Of a stretch of DNA of 64,000 nt, positions 47,247 to 57,026 are shown piece after piece. Numbering within the stretch: position 1 is the stretch's first letter; each line of letters starts with the position of its first letter. A program made the position numbers and the translations under genes. The stretch is from the NCBI RefSeq assembly GCF_030159095.1, contig NZ_BRXS01000004.1, positions 700,554 through 764,553 of the forward strand. Direction: 5' to 3'. This stretch comes from Roseisolibacter agri (GTDB lineage Bacteria; Gemmatimonadota; Gemmatimonadetes; Gemmatimonadales; Gemmatimonadaceae). Below the pieces are notes generated by a model. The model was not told the DNA's origin. It did not search any database and worked only from the letters and a program-made list of their open reading frames with translations.

Positions 47247-50200
47247 TTGAGCAAGCTTCGTGTGCACGACATGGCGGGCGAGTTCGGGATCACCACGGAG
47301 GAGGTCATCGACCTTCTCCGGAAGATGGACGTCCCGGTCCGCTCCCATCTGACGCTGCTGACCGACGACCAGGTCTCGCGCATCCGCGCGCGCTGGGAGC
47401 GGGAGAAGCGCGCCCGGGCCGAGCGCGCCGCGCAGGCGGCCGCGCCGGCGCCGCCGCCGCGTCGTCGCCGCAGCGCCGCTGCCGAACCGGCCGCCGCGGC
47501 GGCCGCTCCCGTCGCCGAGGCCGCACCCGCGACCACGGTGCGCCGCCGCGTGCGCAGCGCCGACGCGGCCGACGACCACGCGGGCGTGCTGACGGCGGAG
47601 GCCGCTCCGGCGCCCGTCGCCGAGGCGCCCGCGCCGGCGGTCGAGGAGCCGCGGACGCCCGCGCCCGTCGTCGAGGCGCCGGTCGTCGCCGCTCCGGCGG
47701 CACCCGCCGCCCCGGTCGCGCCCGAGACGCCCGCTCCCACGCCCGCGCCCGAGCCGGTCGTCGTCGAGGCCGCGCCGGTGCGCGACATCGTCGCCGTGCC
47801 GACTCCCGCCGCGCCGGTCGCGGCCGAGGCGCCCGCGGTCGAGACGCCGGTCGAGCGTCCTGCCGCGCCCGCGGCGGATGCTCCGCAGGCGCCCGCACGT
47901 CCGAGCGCGCCACCCGCTGCGCCGGCGCAGCCGACCCCGGCGCGTCCGCAGCCGGTGATGCCGGCCATGCGGCCGGTCGCGTCGGCCTCGCCGTCGACGC
48001 CGGCGCCGGCGCCCGCCGCCGCCGGTCCGGCCGGCGGCACCGCGGCCCCCGGTGGTCCGCGTCCGCGTCCGATCACGCCCGGCGCGCCGCGCCCGCGTCC
48101 CGTGACGCCTGGTGCGCCGCGCGGCATGACGCCCGTGGCCTCCGCGGCGCCGGGTGGTGGCCAGACCCGCCGTGACGGCGGCCGTGGCCCCGTGGGCGGC
48201 TTCGCCAGCCCGTACGGCGGTGGCGGTGGCGGTGGCGCCGGTACCGGGACCGCCGGCGCAGGTGCCGGCGCCGGGGCGCGCGATCGTGGCCGCGGTGGCA
48301 AGAAGGGCAAGCGCGGCGCGGTCGACCAGCAGGCGGTCGCCGACAACATCTCGCGCACGCTGCACGGCATGCGCGGGCCGGCCGGCCGTGGCAGCGGGCG
48401 CCGCGACGCGCGCGACTCGCGGGAGGAGATGGAGGCGCTGCGCGCCGCCAACGAGCAGCGCGAGCGCACGACGGTCCGCGTCAACGAGTTCATCACCGTC
48501 GCGGACCTGGCGCAGATCCTCAAGATCTCGCCGACGCAGATCGTGGGCTTCGCCCTGAAGAACCTGGGGCTGATGGTCACGATCAACCAGCGCCTCGACT
48601 TCGACCAGATCGAGCTCATCGCCAGCGAGTTCGGCTTCCAGGCCGTGCGCGAGGAGGAGTACCTCGCGGACTTCGGCGAGGAGACGACGGTCGACGCCGA
48701 GGAGGACCTGCAGCCGCGGCCGCCCGTCGTGACCATCATGGGTCACGTCGACCACGGCAAGACGTCGCTGCTCGACTACATCCGCAAGGCGAACGTCGTG
48801 GCCGGCGAGGCCGGCGGCATCACGCAGCACATCGGCGCGTACCACGTGTCGCTGCCGGACAAGCGGTTCATCACCTTCCTCGACACCCCGGGCCACCAGG
48901 CGTTCACCGCCATGCGTGCGCGTGGTGCGCAGGTGACCGACATCGTCGTGCTGGTCGTGGCGGCGGACGACGGCCTGATGCCGCAGACCATCGAGGCGAT
49001 CTCGCACGCGAAGAACGCGGGCGTGCCGCTGGTGGTGGCGATCAACAAGATCGACCTGCCGCAGGCGAACCCGGGCAAGGTCAAGCAGGAGTTGCTGCAG
49101 CACAACGTCGTGCTGGAGGAGTTCGGCGGCAACGTGCTCTCGACCGAGATCTCGGCCAAGAAGGGCACGAACGTCTCCGACCTCCTCGACCAGCTCGTGC
49201 TGCAGGCCGAGATCCTCGACCTGAAGGCGAACGCCGACAAGCGCGCGACCGGCACGGTGGTCGAGGCGCAGCTCGATCCGGGCAAGGGCCCGGTCGCGAC
49301 GGTGCTCGTGCAGAGCGGCACGCTCCGCGTCGGCGACGACTTCATCGTCGGTCAGTTCTCCGGCCGCGTGCGCGCGCTGCTCGACGAGCGCGGCAAGCAG
49401 GTCAAGGCGGCCGGCCCGGCGATCCCGGTGCAGATCCTCGGTCTGACGGGCGTCCCGATGGCGGGCGACCAGCTGATCGTGGTGGAGGACGCGACGCAGG
49501 CGCGCGAGATCGCGCAGCGCCGCGAGCGGCTGGACCGCGAGGCCAAGTCGCGCCGCACCTCGAAGGGCGCGGTCACGCTCGAGGACTTCATGAACGTGGC
49601 GTCGGCGGGCGAGAAGCGCACGCTGAAGCTGCTCATCAAGGCCGACCAGGGAGGACCGGCGGAGGCGCTCGCCGACGCGCTCGGCCAGCTGTCGAACGAG
49701 GAGGTCGTCGTCGACATCATCCAGCGCGGCGTCGGTGCGATCACCGAGGGCGACATCCTGCTGGCGAAGGCGGCCGGCGCGATCATCATCGGCTTCCACG
49801 TGCGCCCGGACACCAAGGCGCGCACGGCGGCCGAGCGCGAGGGCGTCGACATCAAGCTCTATCGCATCATCTACGAGGCGGTCAACGACGTGAAGGCGGC
49901 CCTCGAGGGGATGCTCAAGCCGGAGCAGCGCGAGGTCATCCTCGGCGAGGCCGAGGTGCGCGAGGTCTTCAAGGTGCCGCGCATCGGTGCGATCGCCGGC
50001 TCGTACGTCCGCAGCGGCTCGTTCCAGCGCGGCGCGAAGGTGCGGGTGGTGCGCGACGGCGTCGAGATCTACGACGGCAACCTGGGCTCGCTGCGCCGCT
50101 TCAAGGACGACGTGAAGGAGGTCAAGGAAGGCTTCGAGTGCGGCATCGGCGTCGAGAACTTCAACGACCTCAAGGTCGGCGACGTGATCGAGTGCTACCG

Positions 50201-50249
50201 CACCGAGGAGGTCGCGCGCACCCTGCAGTCGGGCAGCGCGAACTCCTGA
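47247..50249 (+). CDS. infB: Translation initiation factor IF-2
   Basis: The 1000-residue GTPase delivers fMet-tRNA to the 30S subunit. The start is taken as TTG 47247 (LSKLRVHDMAGEFGITTEEVIDLL), 5 nt after a perfect AGGAGG; an in-frame GTG at 47223 lies before that ribosome site. Domains: IF2_N-like N-terminus, an Ala/Pro-rich linker (~60-370), a second IF2_N (~410-470), G domain with GHVDHGKT (499-506), DTPGHQAF and NKIDLP, then domains II-IV ending IGVENFNDLKVGDVIEC. Confidence 0.96.
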   Translation: MSKLRVHDMAGEFGITTEEVIDLLRKMDVPVRSHLTLLTDDQVSRIRARWEREKRARAERAAQAAAPAPPPRRRRSAAAEPAAAAAAPVAEAAPATTVRRRVRSADAADDHAGVLTAEAAPAPVAEAPAPAVEEPRTPAPVVEAPVVAAPAAPAAPVAPETPAPTPAPEPVVVEAAPVRDIVAVPTPAAPVAAEAPAVETPVERPAAPAADAPQAPARPSAPPAAPAQPTPARPQPVMPAMRPVASASPSTPAPAPAAAGPAGGTAAPGGPRPRPITPGAPRPRPVTPGAPRGMTPVASAAPGGGQTRRDGGRGPVGGFASPYGGGGGGGAGTGTAGAGAGAGARDRGRGGKKGKRGAVDQQAVADNISRTLHGMRGPAGRGSGRRDARDSREEMEALRAANEQRERTTVRVNEFITVADLAQILKISPTQIVGFALKNLGLMVTINQRLDFDQIELIASEFGFQAVREEEYLADFGEETTVDAEEDLQPRPPVVTIMGHVDHGKTSLLDYIRKANVVAGEAGGITQHIGAYHVSLPDKRFITFLDTPGHQAFTAMRARGAQVTDIVVLVVAADDGLMPQTIEAISHAKNAGVPLVVAINKIDLPQANPGKVKQELLQHNVVLEEFGGNVLSTEISAKKGTNVSDLLDQLVLQAEILDLKANADKRATGTVVEAQLDPGKGPVATVLVQSGTLRVGDDFIVGQFSGRVRALLDERGKQVKAAGPAIPVQILGLTGVPMAGDQLIVVEDATQAREIAQRRERLDREAKSRRTSKGAVTLEDFMNVASAGEKRTLKLLIKADQGGPAEALADALGQLSNEEVVVDIIQRGVGAITEGDILLAKAAGAIIIGFHVRPDTKARTAAEREGVDIKLYRIIYEAVNDVKAALEGMLKPEQREVILGEAEVREVFKVPRIGAIAGSYVRSGSFQRGAKVRVVRDGVEIYDGNLGSLRRFKDDVKEVKEGFECGIGVENFNDLKVGDVIECYRTEEVARTLQSGSANS

Positions 50250-50260
50250 TCCGGCACCAC

Positions 50261-50302
50261 GCTCGGCGCTCGGCGCTCGGCGCTCGCTCCGTCGATCGAC
50301 GG
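50261..50302 (+). repeat. GCTCGGC heptamer tandem repeat and 14-bp palindrome between infB and rbfA
   Basis: GCTCGGC occurs three times plus a partial fourth (50261-50287), followed directly by the perfect palindrome CCGTCGATCGACGG (50289-50302). It occupies the 98-bp gap between infB and rbfA. The function is unknown; the palindrome could form a small hairpin. Confidence 0.85.
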
Positions 50303-50347
50303 GGCGGGCGGCGGACGCCGGGCGCCGACTGCTTCTAGAGAGGTACC

Positions 50348-50824
50348 ATGCCCTACGACAATCGACGCCCCGATCGGGTGGCCGAGGCGATCCGCGAGGA
50401 GGTCGCCGGCTTCCTGGCCGACGGCGTGAAGGATCCGCGCGTGCGCGGCCTGGTCACGGTGACCGGCGTCGACATCACGCGCGACCTGCGGCACGCGAAG
50501 ATCTTCGTCAGCATCATGGGGAGCGACGCGGAGCGCGACGAGACGCTCGCGGGGCTGACGGCGGTGGCCGCGCACCTGCGCGGCCGCGTCGGCCGCGCGC
50601 TGCGCCTGCGCGTCGCGCCGGAGCTCTCCTTCAAGACCGACGCGAGCGTCGGCTACGCGGCGCGCATCGAGACGCTCTTGGAGGAGGTGCGCCGCGAGCG
50701 CGACGCGTCCACGAACGACGACGCGCCCGCCAGCGACGCGACCGCGAGCGACGCGACCGCGACCGACGCGACTGCGAGCGAGGCGCCGAACGGCGACGCC
50801 TCCGCGCCCGACGTGCGCGGCTGA
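50348..50824 (+). CDS. rbfA: Ribosome-binding factor A
   Basis: The 158-residue protein has the KH-like RbfA domain (RPDRVAEAIREEVAGFL, VKDPRVRGLVTVTGVDIT, RVAPELSFKTD). It assists late 30S maturation and cold adaptation. The last ~35 residues are Asp/Ala/Thr-rich from tandem repeats and lie outside the family fold. GAGAGG lies ~6 nt before the ATG. Confidence 0.95.
   Translation: MPYDNRRPDRVAEAIREEVAGFLADGVKDPRVRGLVTVTGVDITRDLRHAKIFVSIMGSDAERDETLAGLTAVAAHLRGRVGRALRLRVAPELSFKTDASVGYAARIETLLEEVRRERDASTNDDAPASDATASDATATDATASEAPNGDASAPDVRG
50738..50782 (+). repeat. 15-bp tandem repeats in the rbfA tail
   Basis: Three imperfect copies of GCGACCGCGAGCGAC encode ATASD-ATATD-ATASE. They are in frame and lie in the acidic C-terminal tail. 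Confidence 0.85.
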
Positions 50825-50849
50825 TCGCACGGGCGGCGGTCGCACGTCG

Positions 50850-51707
50850 ATGGCCGACGGCCTTCTTCTCGTCGACAAGCCCGCGGGCGTGACGTCGCAC
50901 GACGTCGTGAACGTGGTGCGGCGCGCGACCGGCGAGCGCCGCGTCGGCCACGCGGGCACGCTCGACCCGTTCGCGACGGGTCTGCTCGTCGTCCTGACCG
51001 GTCGCGCGACGCGCCTCATCCCGCACGTCAGCGGCGATCCCAAGGTCTACGAGGCGACGGTCCGCTTCGGTGCCGAGACGGACACCGAGGACCTGCTGGG
51101 GTCGATCGTGCGCGAGGCGCCCGCAGCCACCGAGGAGGCCGTGCGCGCGGCGATCCCCGCGCTCACCGGGTGGCTCGACCAGGTGCCGCCGGCGTATTCG
51201 GCCAAGCGCGTCCAGGGGAAGCGGGCGTACGACCTCGCGCGGGAGGGGATCGCCGTGGAGCTCGCCCCATCGCGCGTGCGCGTCGACCGCTGGGAGTTGC
51301 TGGCGTGGCGCGCGGGTGAGCACGTGGAGGCCGACGTGCGCGTGACGTGCGGCGGCGGGACGTACATCCGCTCGCTGGCGCGCGACCTCGGGCGACTCAC
51401 AGGGAGCGCCGCGCATCTCACCGCGCTTCGGCGGGCTCACAGCGGCGCGTTCGACGTCGCGCACGCCACCTCGCTCGACGACGTGCGCGAGGGCCGTGCG
51501 GTGCTGCGCGCACCGCTCGACGCGCTTCCCGAGCATCCCGTGCAGACGCTGGACGACGGCGATGTGCGGCGCATCCTCGCGGGCATCCAGGTGCACGCGA
51601 TCGTGGACGGCGCGTGGGCCGCGCTCACGAATCCGTCGGGCGCGCTCGTCGCGCTGGCGGAGCGGGCAGGGGAGCGCTGGCAGCCGCGCGTGGTGCTGCA
51701 TGGCTGA
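50850..51707 (+). CDS. truB: tRNA pseudouridine-55 synthase
   Basis: The 285-residue enzyme makes pseudouridine 55 in the T-loop of tRNAs. The N-terminal motif LLLVDKPAGVTSHDVV and the catalytic HAGTLDPFATG (Asp39) are present, as are PPAYSAKRVQGKRAYDLAREG (split: YSAKRVQGKRAY) and the RSLARDLG motif. The C-terminal domain is the short type. It overlaps ribF by 8 bp. Confidence 0.96.
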   Translation: MADGLLLVDKPAGVTSHDVVNVVRRATGERRVGHAGTLDPFATGLLVVLTGRATRLIPHVSGDPKVYEATVRFGAETDTEDLLGSIVREAPAATEEAVRAAIPALTGWLDQVPPAYSAKRVQGKRAYDLAREGIAVELAPSRVRVDRWELLAWRAGEHVEADVRVTCGGGTYIRSLARDLGRLTGSAAHLTALRRAHSGAFDVAHATSLDDVREGRAVLRAPLDALPEHPVQTLDDGDVRRILAGIQVHAIVDGAWAALTNPSGALVALAERAGERWQPRVVLHG

Positions 51708-52662
51708 TCCCGTGCTTCTCGGCGCCGACGATGAGTCGTGGCTCCCGCCCGACGTGGGTGGCACGGTCGCGACGGTCGGCTCCTTCGACGGCGTGCATCG
51801 CGGCCACCAGGACGTGCTCGCGCGGCTCTCCGCGCGTGCGCGTGAGGTCGGTCTCCGCAGCCTGCTCGTGACCTTCGAGCCGCACCCGCTGGAGATCGTC
51901 AATCCGGACGTGGCGCCGCACCTTCTCACGCCCGGCCGCGAGAAGCTCGCGGCGCTGGCGGAGAGTGGGGTCGACTACGTCGCGGTCGTGCCGTTCACGC
52001 GGACGCTCGCCTCGTACGAGGCGTCGCAGTTCGTGGACCTCGTGCTGCGCGATCGGCTGCGCATGCGCGAGCTGTTCATCGGGCACGACCACGGCTTCGG
52101 GCGCGGCCGCGCGGGCGACGTGCACGTGCTGCAGCAGCTGGGCGCCGCGCGCGGCTTCCGGGTGGAGGTGGTCGAGCCCATCGCGGCCGACGGTCACGCG
52201 GTCTCCTCCACCGCGATTCGCCGGGCCGTCGCCGGCGGCGATCTCCACCGCGCCGAGGTCGGGCTGGGGCGCCCGTACGGGGCGACCGGGACGGTGGTGC
52301 AGGGCGAGCAGCGCGGCCGGCTCCTCGGCTATCCCACGCTCAACGTCGCCCTGCCGAGCCCGCGGAAGCTGCTCCCGCCCGAAGGCGTCTACGCGGTCCG
52401 CGTCCACACGGTCGGCGGCTCCTACGGCGGCATGCTCAACCTCGGGCCACGGCCGACCTTCGGGGACGCGACCCGCTCGCTCGAGGCGCACCTGTTCGAC
52501 GCCGAGGGCGACTGGTACGGCCAGACCGTCGGCGTCGATTTCGTGGCGCGCCTGCGGGACACTCGGCGCTTCGACGGGGTAGACGCTCTCGTCGCGCAGC
52601 TCGGGCGCGACGCGCAGCACGCCCGGCGCGTCCTCGCCCGACCCGCCGCCGACGCCCGCTGA
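51700..52662 (+). CDS. ribF: Bifunctional riboflavin kinase/FAD synthetase
   Basis: The 320-residue protein converts riboflavin to FMN and FAD. The FAD synthetase half shows TVGSFDGVHRGHQ, TFEPHPLE, GHDHGFGRGRAGD and SSTAIRRAV; the kinase half shows GRLLGYPTLNV and GGMLNLGPRPTF. ATG 51700 lies within the truB end. It is the last gene of the rimP operon. Confidence 0.96.
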   Translation: MADPVLLGADDESWLPPDVGGTVATVGSFDGVHRGHQDVLARLSARAREVGLRSLLVTFEPHPLEIVNPDVAPHLLTPGREKLAALAESGVDYVAVVPFTRTLASYEASQFVDLVLRDRLRMRELFIGHDHGFGRGRAGDVHVLQQLGAARGFRVEVVEPIAADGHAVSSTAIRRAVAGGDLHRAEVGLGRPYGATGTVVQGEQRGRLLGYPTLNVALPSPRKLLPPEGVYAVRVHTVGGSYGGMLNLGPRPTFGDATRSLEAHLFDAEGDWYGQTVGVDFVARLRDTRRFDGVDALVAQLGRDAQHARRVLARPAADAR

Positions 52663-52702
52663 GCCGTTCCCGGCCGGTCCTCCGGCTGGTGTCCGACCCG
52701 CG

Positions 52703-52731
52703 TTGACTCCGCACTCCGGGGCCGGTAACCT
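52703..52731 (+). promoter_or_regulatory. Promoter of secD-secF
   Basis: TTGACT (52703-52708), 17-nt spacer, TAACCT (52726-52731), 75 bp before the secD ATG. Confidence 0.7.
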
Positions 52732-52806
52732 TCGGAGTTTCCGGAGCTTCGCCTCGCTCCGCCCCCTCCGCACGTCCCCCCTCCACCCCTCCCGGTCCGC
52801 AGGCGC

Positions 52807-54495
52807 ATGTCGAACCTGAAGTACCGTCTGCTGCTCATCGGCGCGCTCGTCCTGGCGTCGGTGTTCGCGCTCTTTCCGCGTACCGTCGTCGAGCGCGTGA
52901 AGCGCAACGGCGTCTTCGTGACCGACACGGTCCGGCGCGTGCCCCTCAAGCGGGGGCTGGACCTGCAGGGCGGGATGCACCTGACGCTCGAGGTCGACGA
53001 GACCAAGGGCGCCGTGGCGAACAAGGGGGAGGCGCTCGACCGGGCGCTGCGCGTCGTGCGCAACCGCATCGACGAGCTGGGCGTGAGCGAGCCCGTCGTG
53101 CAGAAGGTCGGCGACGACCGCATCATCGTCGAGCTGCCCGGCGTGGACGATCCGATCCGCGCGCAGGCCGTCGTGCAGAAGGCCGCGTTCCTCGAGTTCC
53201 AGATCGCCGACGAGACGCAGGCGCTCGAGCGCTCGCTGGCGCGCCTCGACGCGGTCGCCGCGCAGAAGCTGCCCACGGTCGCCGCCGCTGGCGCGGCCGA
53301 CACGGCCGCTGCCGCCGCTGGCCAGAAGGGGCTGACGTCGCTCTTCGGCGCCGACAGCGCGCGCCGCGACACGACGGTCGCCGCGACCACCGCGGGCCGC
53401 GACTCGGCCGGCCGCACGGACAGCGCGGGCCGTCGCGCGTCCACGGCGGGCGCCTTCTCGCGCGCCATCCAGCAGGGCAACCATCCGGGCCAGTACATCG
53501 TGGCCGAGGACGACTACCGTCGTCTGCAGCCGCTGCTCGACCTCCCCGAGATCCAGGGCGCGCTGCCGCCGGGCAAGATCCTGCGCTGGGGCGCCGACTC
53601 GATCGTGGCCGGCGGGCAGATCTACCGCCCGCTCTACGTCCTCGACTCGCGACCGATCATCACCGGTGAGTACCTGACGTCGGCGCGTCCGGCGCAGGAC
53701 CCGACCGAGGGCAACCTCGTCCAGTTCGAGCTCAGCCGCGAGGGCGGCCGCCGCTTCCAGAACGAGACGGGCAAGCACCTCCAGGACTTCATGGCGATCG
53801 TGCTCGACCAGCGCGTCATCACGGCGCCGGTCATCCAGAGCGCCATCGGCAACCGCGGCCAGATCACGCTCGGCCGCGGCTCGCTGCAGGACGCGCAGGA
53901 CCTCGCGATCGTGCTGAACGCCGGCGCGCTGCCGGTGCCGCTCAAGGTCGCGGAGACGCGTGAGATCGGCGCCAGCCTCGGCCAGGACTCGATCCGGCAG
54001 GGCATCACCGCCATGGTGATCGCCGTCCTGCTGATCATCGTCATCATGGTCGGCTACTACCGCATCTCGGGCGCGCTCGCGGTGTCGGCGCTCTCGCTGT
54101 ACGTGCTGTTCACGCTGGCGATCCTCGCGGGCTTCCACGCGGCGCTGACGCTCCCGGGCGTCGCCGGTCTCGTGCTGACGATCGGCATCGCCGTCGACGC
54201 GAACGTGCTGATCTTCGAGCGCATCCGCGAGGAGTTGGATCGCGGCAAGACGGTGCGCCTCGCCGTCGACGAGGGCTTCCGCCATGCGATGAGCGCGATC
54301 GTCGACACGAGCGTGGCGACGATCCTCACGGGCGCGGTGCTCTACCAGTACGGCTCCGGCCCGGTCCGCGGCTTCGCCGTCACGCTGATCGCCGGCATCG
54401 CGGCGTCGCTGTTCACGGCGATCTTCGTGACGCGGACGTTCTTCCTCATCTGGCTGTCGCGGAGCCCGCGCGCCCAGCAGGCCCTCAGCATCTGA
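52807..54495 (+). CDS. secD: Protein translocase subunit SecD
   Basis: The 562-residue protein uses the proton gradient to help complete Sec export. TM1 lies at ~8-24, followed by the family motif [16 protein letters not shown] (49-64), the large periplasmic P1 region, and five C-terminal TM helices with [20 protein letters not shown]. Residues ~152-218 are an Ala/Asp/Arg/Thr-rich insert ([26 protein letters not shown]). secF follows after 17 bp. Confidence 0.95.
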   Translation: MSNLKYRLLLIGALVLASVFALFPRTVVERVKRNGVFVTDTVRRVPLKRGLDLQGGMHLTLEVDETKGAVANKGEALDRALRVVRNRIDELGVSEPVVQKVGDDRIIVELPGVDDPIRAQAVVQKAAFLEFQIADETQALERSLARLDAVAAQKLPTVAAAGAADTAAAAAGQKGLTSLFGADSARRDTTVAATTAGRDSAGRTDSAGRRASTAGAFSRAIQQGNHPGQYIVAEDDYRRLQPLLDLPEIQGALPPGKILRWGADSIVAGGQIYRPLYVLDSRPIITGEYLTSARPAQDPTEGNLVQFELSREGGRRFQNETGKHLQDFMAIVLDQRVITAPVIQSAIGNRGQITLGRGSLQDAQDLAIVLNAGALPVPLKVAETREIGASLGQDSIRQGITAMVIAVLLIIVIMVGYYRISGALAVSALSLYVLFTLAILAGFHAALTLPGVAGLVLTIGIAVDANVLIFERIREELDRGKTVRLAVDEGFRHAMSAIVDTSVATILTGAVLYQYGSGPVRGFAVTLIAGIAASLFTAIFVTRTFFLIWLSRSPRAQQALSI

Positions 54496-54512
54496 CCGCG
54501 GGACGCACCGAC

Positions 54513-55499
54513 ATGCTGCGCATCTTCCACAACACGAAGTTCGACTTCATCAAGTGGTGGCGCTGGGCCGCCGGCCTCACGGCCGCGTTCATCGCCATCG
54601 GGCTCGCGTCGTACGCGGTGAACCCGTCGCTGAACTACAGCATCGAGTTCACCGGCGGCACGCTGATGCAGCTCGAGTTCAAGCAGCCGCCCGACGTCGG
54701 CCAGCTGCGGCAGACGGTGAACACCGTCGCGCGCGGTGCCGAGATCCAGCAGTACGGCTCGCCCCTTGAGTACACGGTGCGCGCGCGCGGCGAGGGCGAG
54801 ACGGCCAACGCGGGCGCCGAGGGCGTCGGCCGCCAGGTCCAGGGCGCGCTCGAGCAGAAGTACGGTGCCGGCAACGTGCGCATCGTGCGCACGGAGGCGG
54901 TCGGCGCGCGCGTCGGTGAGGAGCTCTCGCGCGGCGCGCTCATCGCCGTGCTCCTCGGCTCGCTCATCACGCTGGTCTACCTGGCGATCCGCTTCGAGTG
55001 GCGCTTCGGTCTCGCGGCCGTGCTCGCAACGGGCCACGACATCCTCGTGACCGCCGCGTTCATCAAGCTGTTCCACATCGAGGTCAGCCTCACGGTCGTC
55101 GCCGCGATCCTGACGCTGCTCGGCTACTCGATGAACGACACGATCATCATCTTCGATCGTGTCCGCGAGGACCTGCGCCAGAAGCGCAAGGAGCCGCTCC
55201 GCGACACGCTGAACCGCGCGATCAACGAGACGCTGCCGCGCTCGGTGCTGACGCACGCCACCACGCTCGCCGCGACGCTCGCGCTGCTGCTCTTCGCGGG
55301 CGAGGTGATTCGCCCGTTCGCGTGGGTGATGGCGTTCGGCATCTTCGTCGCGACGTTCAGCTCCGTCTACGTCGCCGGCCCGCTGCTCCTCTGGATCGAG
55401 CGCAAGTATCCGCGCGCGGAGGTCGCCGGCGTCTCCAAGTCGGCCGCGTCCACCGGTCGCACGGCGTCGCAGCCCGGCCAGACGGTCGGCGCACGCTGA
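54513..55499 (+). CDS. secF: Protein translocase subunit SecF
   Basis: The 328-residue partner of SecD has TM1 (~16-36), YSIEFTGGTLMQLEF, a periplasmic domain, and the C-terminal TM block with YSMNDTIIIFDRVREDLR and ETLPRSVLTHATTLAATLALL (split: INETLPRSVLTHAT). The length is typical. A perfect hairpin follows 37 bp after the stop, so secDF form a two-gene unit. Confidence 0.96.
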   Translation: MLRIFHNTKFDFIKWWRWAAGLTAAFIAIGLASYAVNPSLNYSIEFTGGTLMQLEFKQPPDVGQLRQTVNTVARGAEIQQYGSPLEYTVRARGEGETANAGAEGVGRQVQGALEQKYGAGNVRIVRTEAVGARVGEELSRGALIAVLLGSLITLVYLAIRFEWRFGLAAVLATGHDILVTAAFIKLFHIEVSLTVVAAILTLLGYSMNDTIIIFDRVREDLRQKRKEPLRDTLNRAINETLPRSVLTHATTLAATLALLLFAGEVIRPFAWVMAFGIFVATFSSVYVAGPLLLWIERKYPRAEVAGVSKSAASTGRTASQPGQTVGAR

Positions 55500-55536
55500 C
55501 CGCACGCTCTCCTCGCGGCGCCCGCGCCGCGTGACC

Positions 55537-55565
55537 GACTCCCCGCGGCCCCGCCGCGGGGAGTC
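55537..55565 (+). terminator. Terminator of secD-secF
   Basis: A perfect 12-bp inverted repeat (55537-55548 with 55554-55565), loop CCCCG. It lies between the secF stop and the tatD ATG at 55593; no T-run follows. Confidence 0.75.
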
Positions 55566-55592
55566 GTCGCATCCGCCCTTCCCGTCGCTCGC

Positions 55593-56387
55593 ATGACGAC
55601 CCCCTTCTTCGACAGCCACGCGCACCTGGGCGATCCCGCCTTCGGCGACGAGGCCGACGCGATCGTGCGCCGCGCGCGTGAGGCGGGCGCCGCCGGCATC
55701 GTCAGCATCGGCGAGTCGCTCGCGGCCGCCGCGCGCGCGCGTGCCATCGCCGCACGGCATCCGGGCTTCGTCTGGTTCACGGCGGGCGTCCACCCGCACG
55801 ACGCCGCCGATTTCGACGCGGCACGCGACGTCGCGGCCATTCGCGCCGAGGTCGCGGGGGGTGCGGTCGCGGTCGGCGAGTGCGGGCTCGACTATCACTA
55901 CGACCACTCGCCGCGCGACGCACAGCGCGCCGCGTTCGGCTCGCAGCTCCGCCTCGCCGCCGAGCTGGATCGGCCCGTCGTCGTGCACACCCGCGAGGCG
56001 GAGGACGACACGCGCGCGATGGTCGAGGAGGCTGGCCGGTCCGGCGTCCGTGGCGTGCTGCACTGCTACACGGGCTCGCACGCCCTGGCCGAGGCGGCGC
56101 TCGCGGTCGGCTGGCACGTGTCGTTCAGCGGCATCGTCACGTTCAAGCGGTGGGACGACGACGCGCTGCTGCGGCTCGTGCCCGACGACCGGCTTCTCGC
56201 GGAGTCCGATGCGCCGTACCTCGCGCCCGTCCCGCATCGCGGCCGTCGGAACGAGCCGGCGTGGGTCGGCCACACGGTCGCGCGGCTGGCCGCCGCGCGC
56301 GGGCAGGACGTCGCCGAGGTCGGGCGACTGGTGACCGCGAACGCCCGCCGCTTCTACGGCCTACCGGCCGCCCCGGGCGCGGACTAA
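55593..56387 (+). CDS. tatD: TatD-family metal-dependent deoxyribonuclease
   Basis: The 264-residue hydrolase has the TatD signatures FFDSHAHLGDPAF (His9, His11), VGECGLDYHYD, LDRPVVVHTREAEDDT and LLAESDAPYLAP. TatD proteins are 3'-5' exonucleases involved in DNA repair and fragmentation. It opens a new cluster; ridA follows after 52 bp. Confidence 0.94.
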   Translation: MTTPFFDSHAHLGDPAFGDEADAIVRRAREAGAAGIVSIGESLAAAARARAIAARHPGFVWFTAGVHPHDAADFDAARDVAAIRAEVAGGAVAVGECGLDYHYDHSPRDAQRAAFGSQLRLAAELDRPVVVHTREAEDDTRAMVEEAGRSGVRGVLHCYTGSHALAEAALAVGWHVSFSGIVTFKRWDDDALLRLVPDDRLLAESDAPYLAPVPHRGRRNEPAWVGHTVARLAAARGQDVAEVGRLVTANARRFYGLPAAPGAD

Positions 56388-56439
56388 CATCCCGCCGCGG
56401 CGCTCCGGCCGCACGATCCGACCCTCGCCCACCGCTCCG

Positions 56440-56832
56440 ATGACCGATCCGCGTCTCACCGTCGTCCACACCGCGCAGGCGCCCGAGGCAATCGGCCCCT
56501 ACTCGCAGGCCGTCGTCGCCAACGGCATGGTGTTCACGGCCGGGCAGATCGCGCTGGATCCGGCGACGATGCAGATCGTCGAGGGCGACGTCAGCGCGCA
56601 GGCGGAGCAGGTGATGCGCAACCTCACCGCGGTGCTCGACGCCGCGGGCGCGTCGTGGGCGAGCGTCGTGAAGACGACGATCTTCCTCGCCGACATGGCG
56701 GACTTCCAGGCCGTGAACGCGGTGTACGCGCGCGTCACCGGCGACTCGCGCCCGGCGCGCTCCACCGTCGCCGTCGCGGGCCTGCCGCGCAACGTGCGCG
56801 TCGAGATCGAGGCCGTCGCGCTCGTCGGCTGA
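56440..56832 (+). CDS. ridA: 2-iminobutanoate/2-iminopropanoate deaminase
   Basis: The 130-residue RidA/YjgF/UK114 protein hydrolyses reactive enamine/imine products of PLP enzymes. The motifs AIGPYSQAVVANGMVFTAGQI and the end PARSTVAVAGLPRNVRVEIEAVAL (split: RSTVAVAGLPRNVRVEIE, with the catalytic Arg) are standard. Confidence 0.96.
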   Translation: MTDPRLTVVHTAQAPEAIGPYSQAVVANGMVFTAGQIALDPATMQIVEGDVSAQAEQVMRNLTAVLDAAGASWASVVKTTIFLADMADFQAVNAVYARVTGDSRPARSTVAVAGLPRNVRVEIEAVALVG

Positions 56833-57026
56833 GACGCGGGCCCGTCTCCGCTCCGACTCCCGCGAGCAGCTGGTCGCCGTGCCTCTCGGCACGGTACCGG
56901 AGTATGTTTCCCGCGTCGACCGCGCGGTGGTCGTCGGCGAGGTACGCCCGCGCGAGACGCACGCGTTCTACGCGCGGTGGCGCGCCGAGTGGCGTGCGCG
57001 CCGTTCGGGCGCGACTCGTGCCGTGA
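56833..57026. other. Non-coding gap before the tRNA-Sec candidate, with a small hairpin
   Basis: The open frame that crosses this region is Arg-rich and lacks family signals, so I treat it as non-coding. It contains a perfect 7-bp hairpin (56877-56883 with 56888-56894, loop TCTC) that may end the ridA transcript, and a TATGTT hexamer at 56903-56908 without a convincing -35. Confidence 0.5.
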
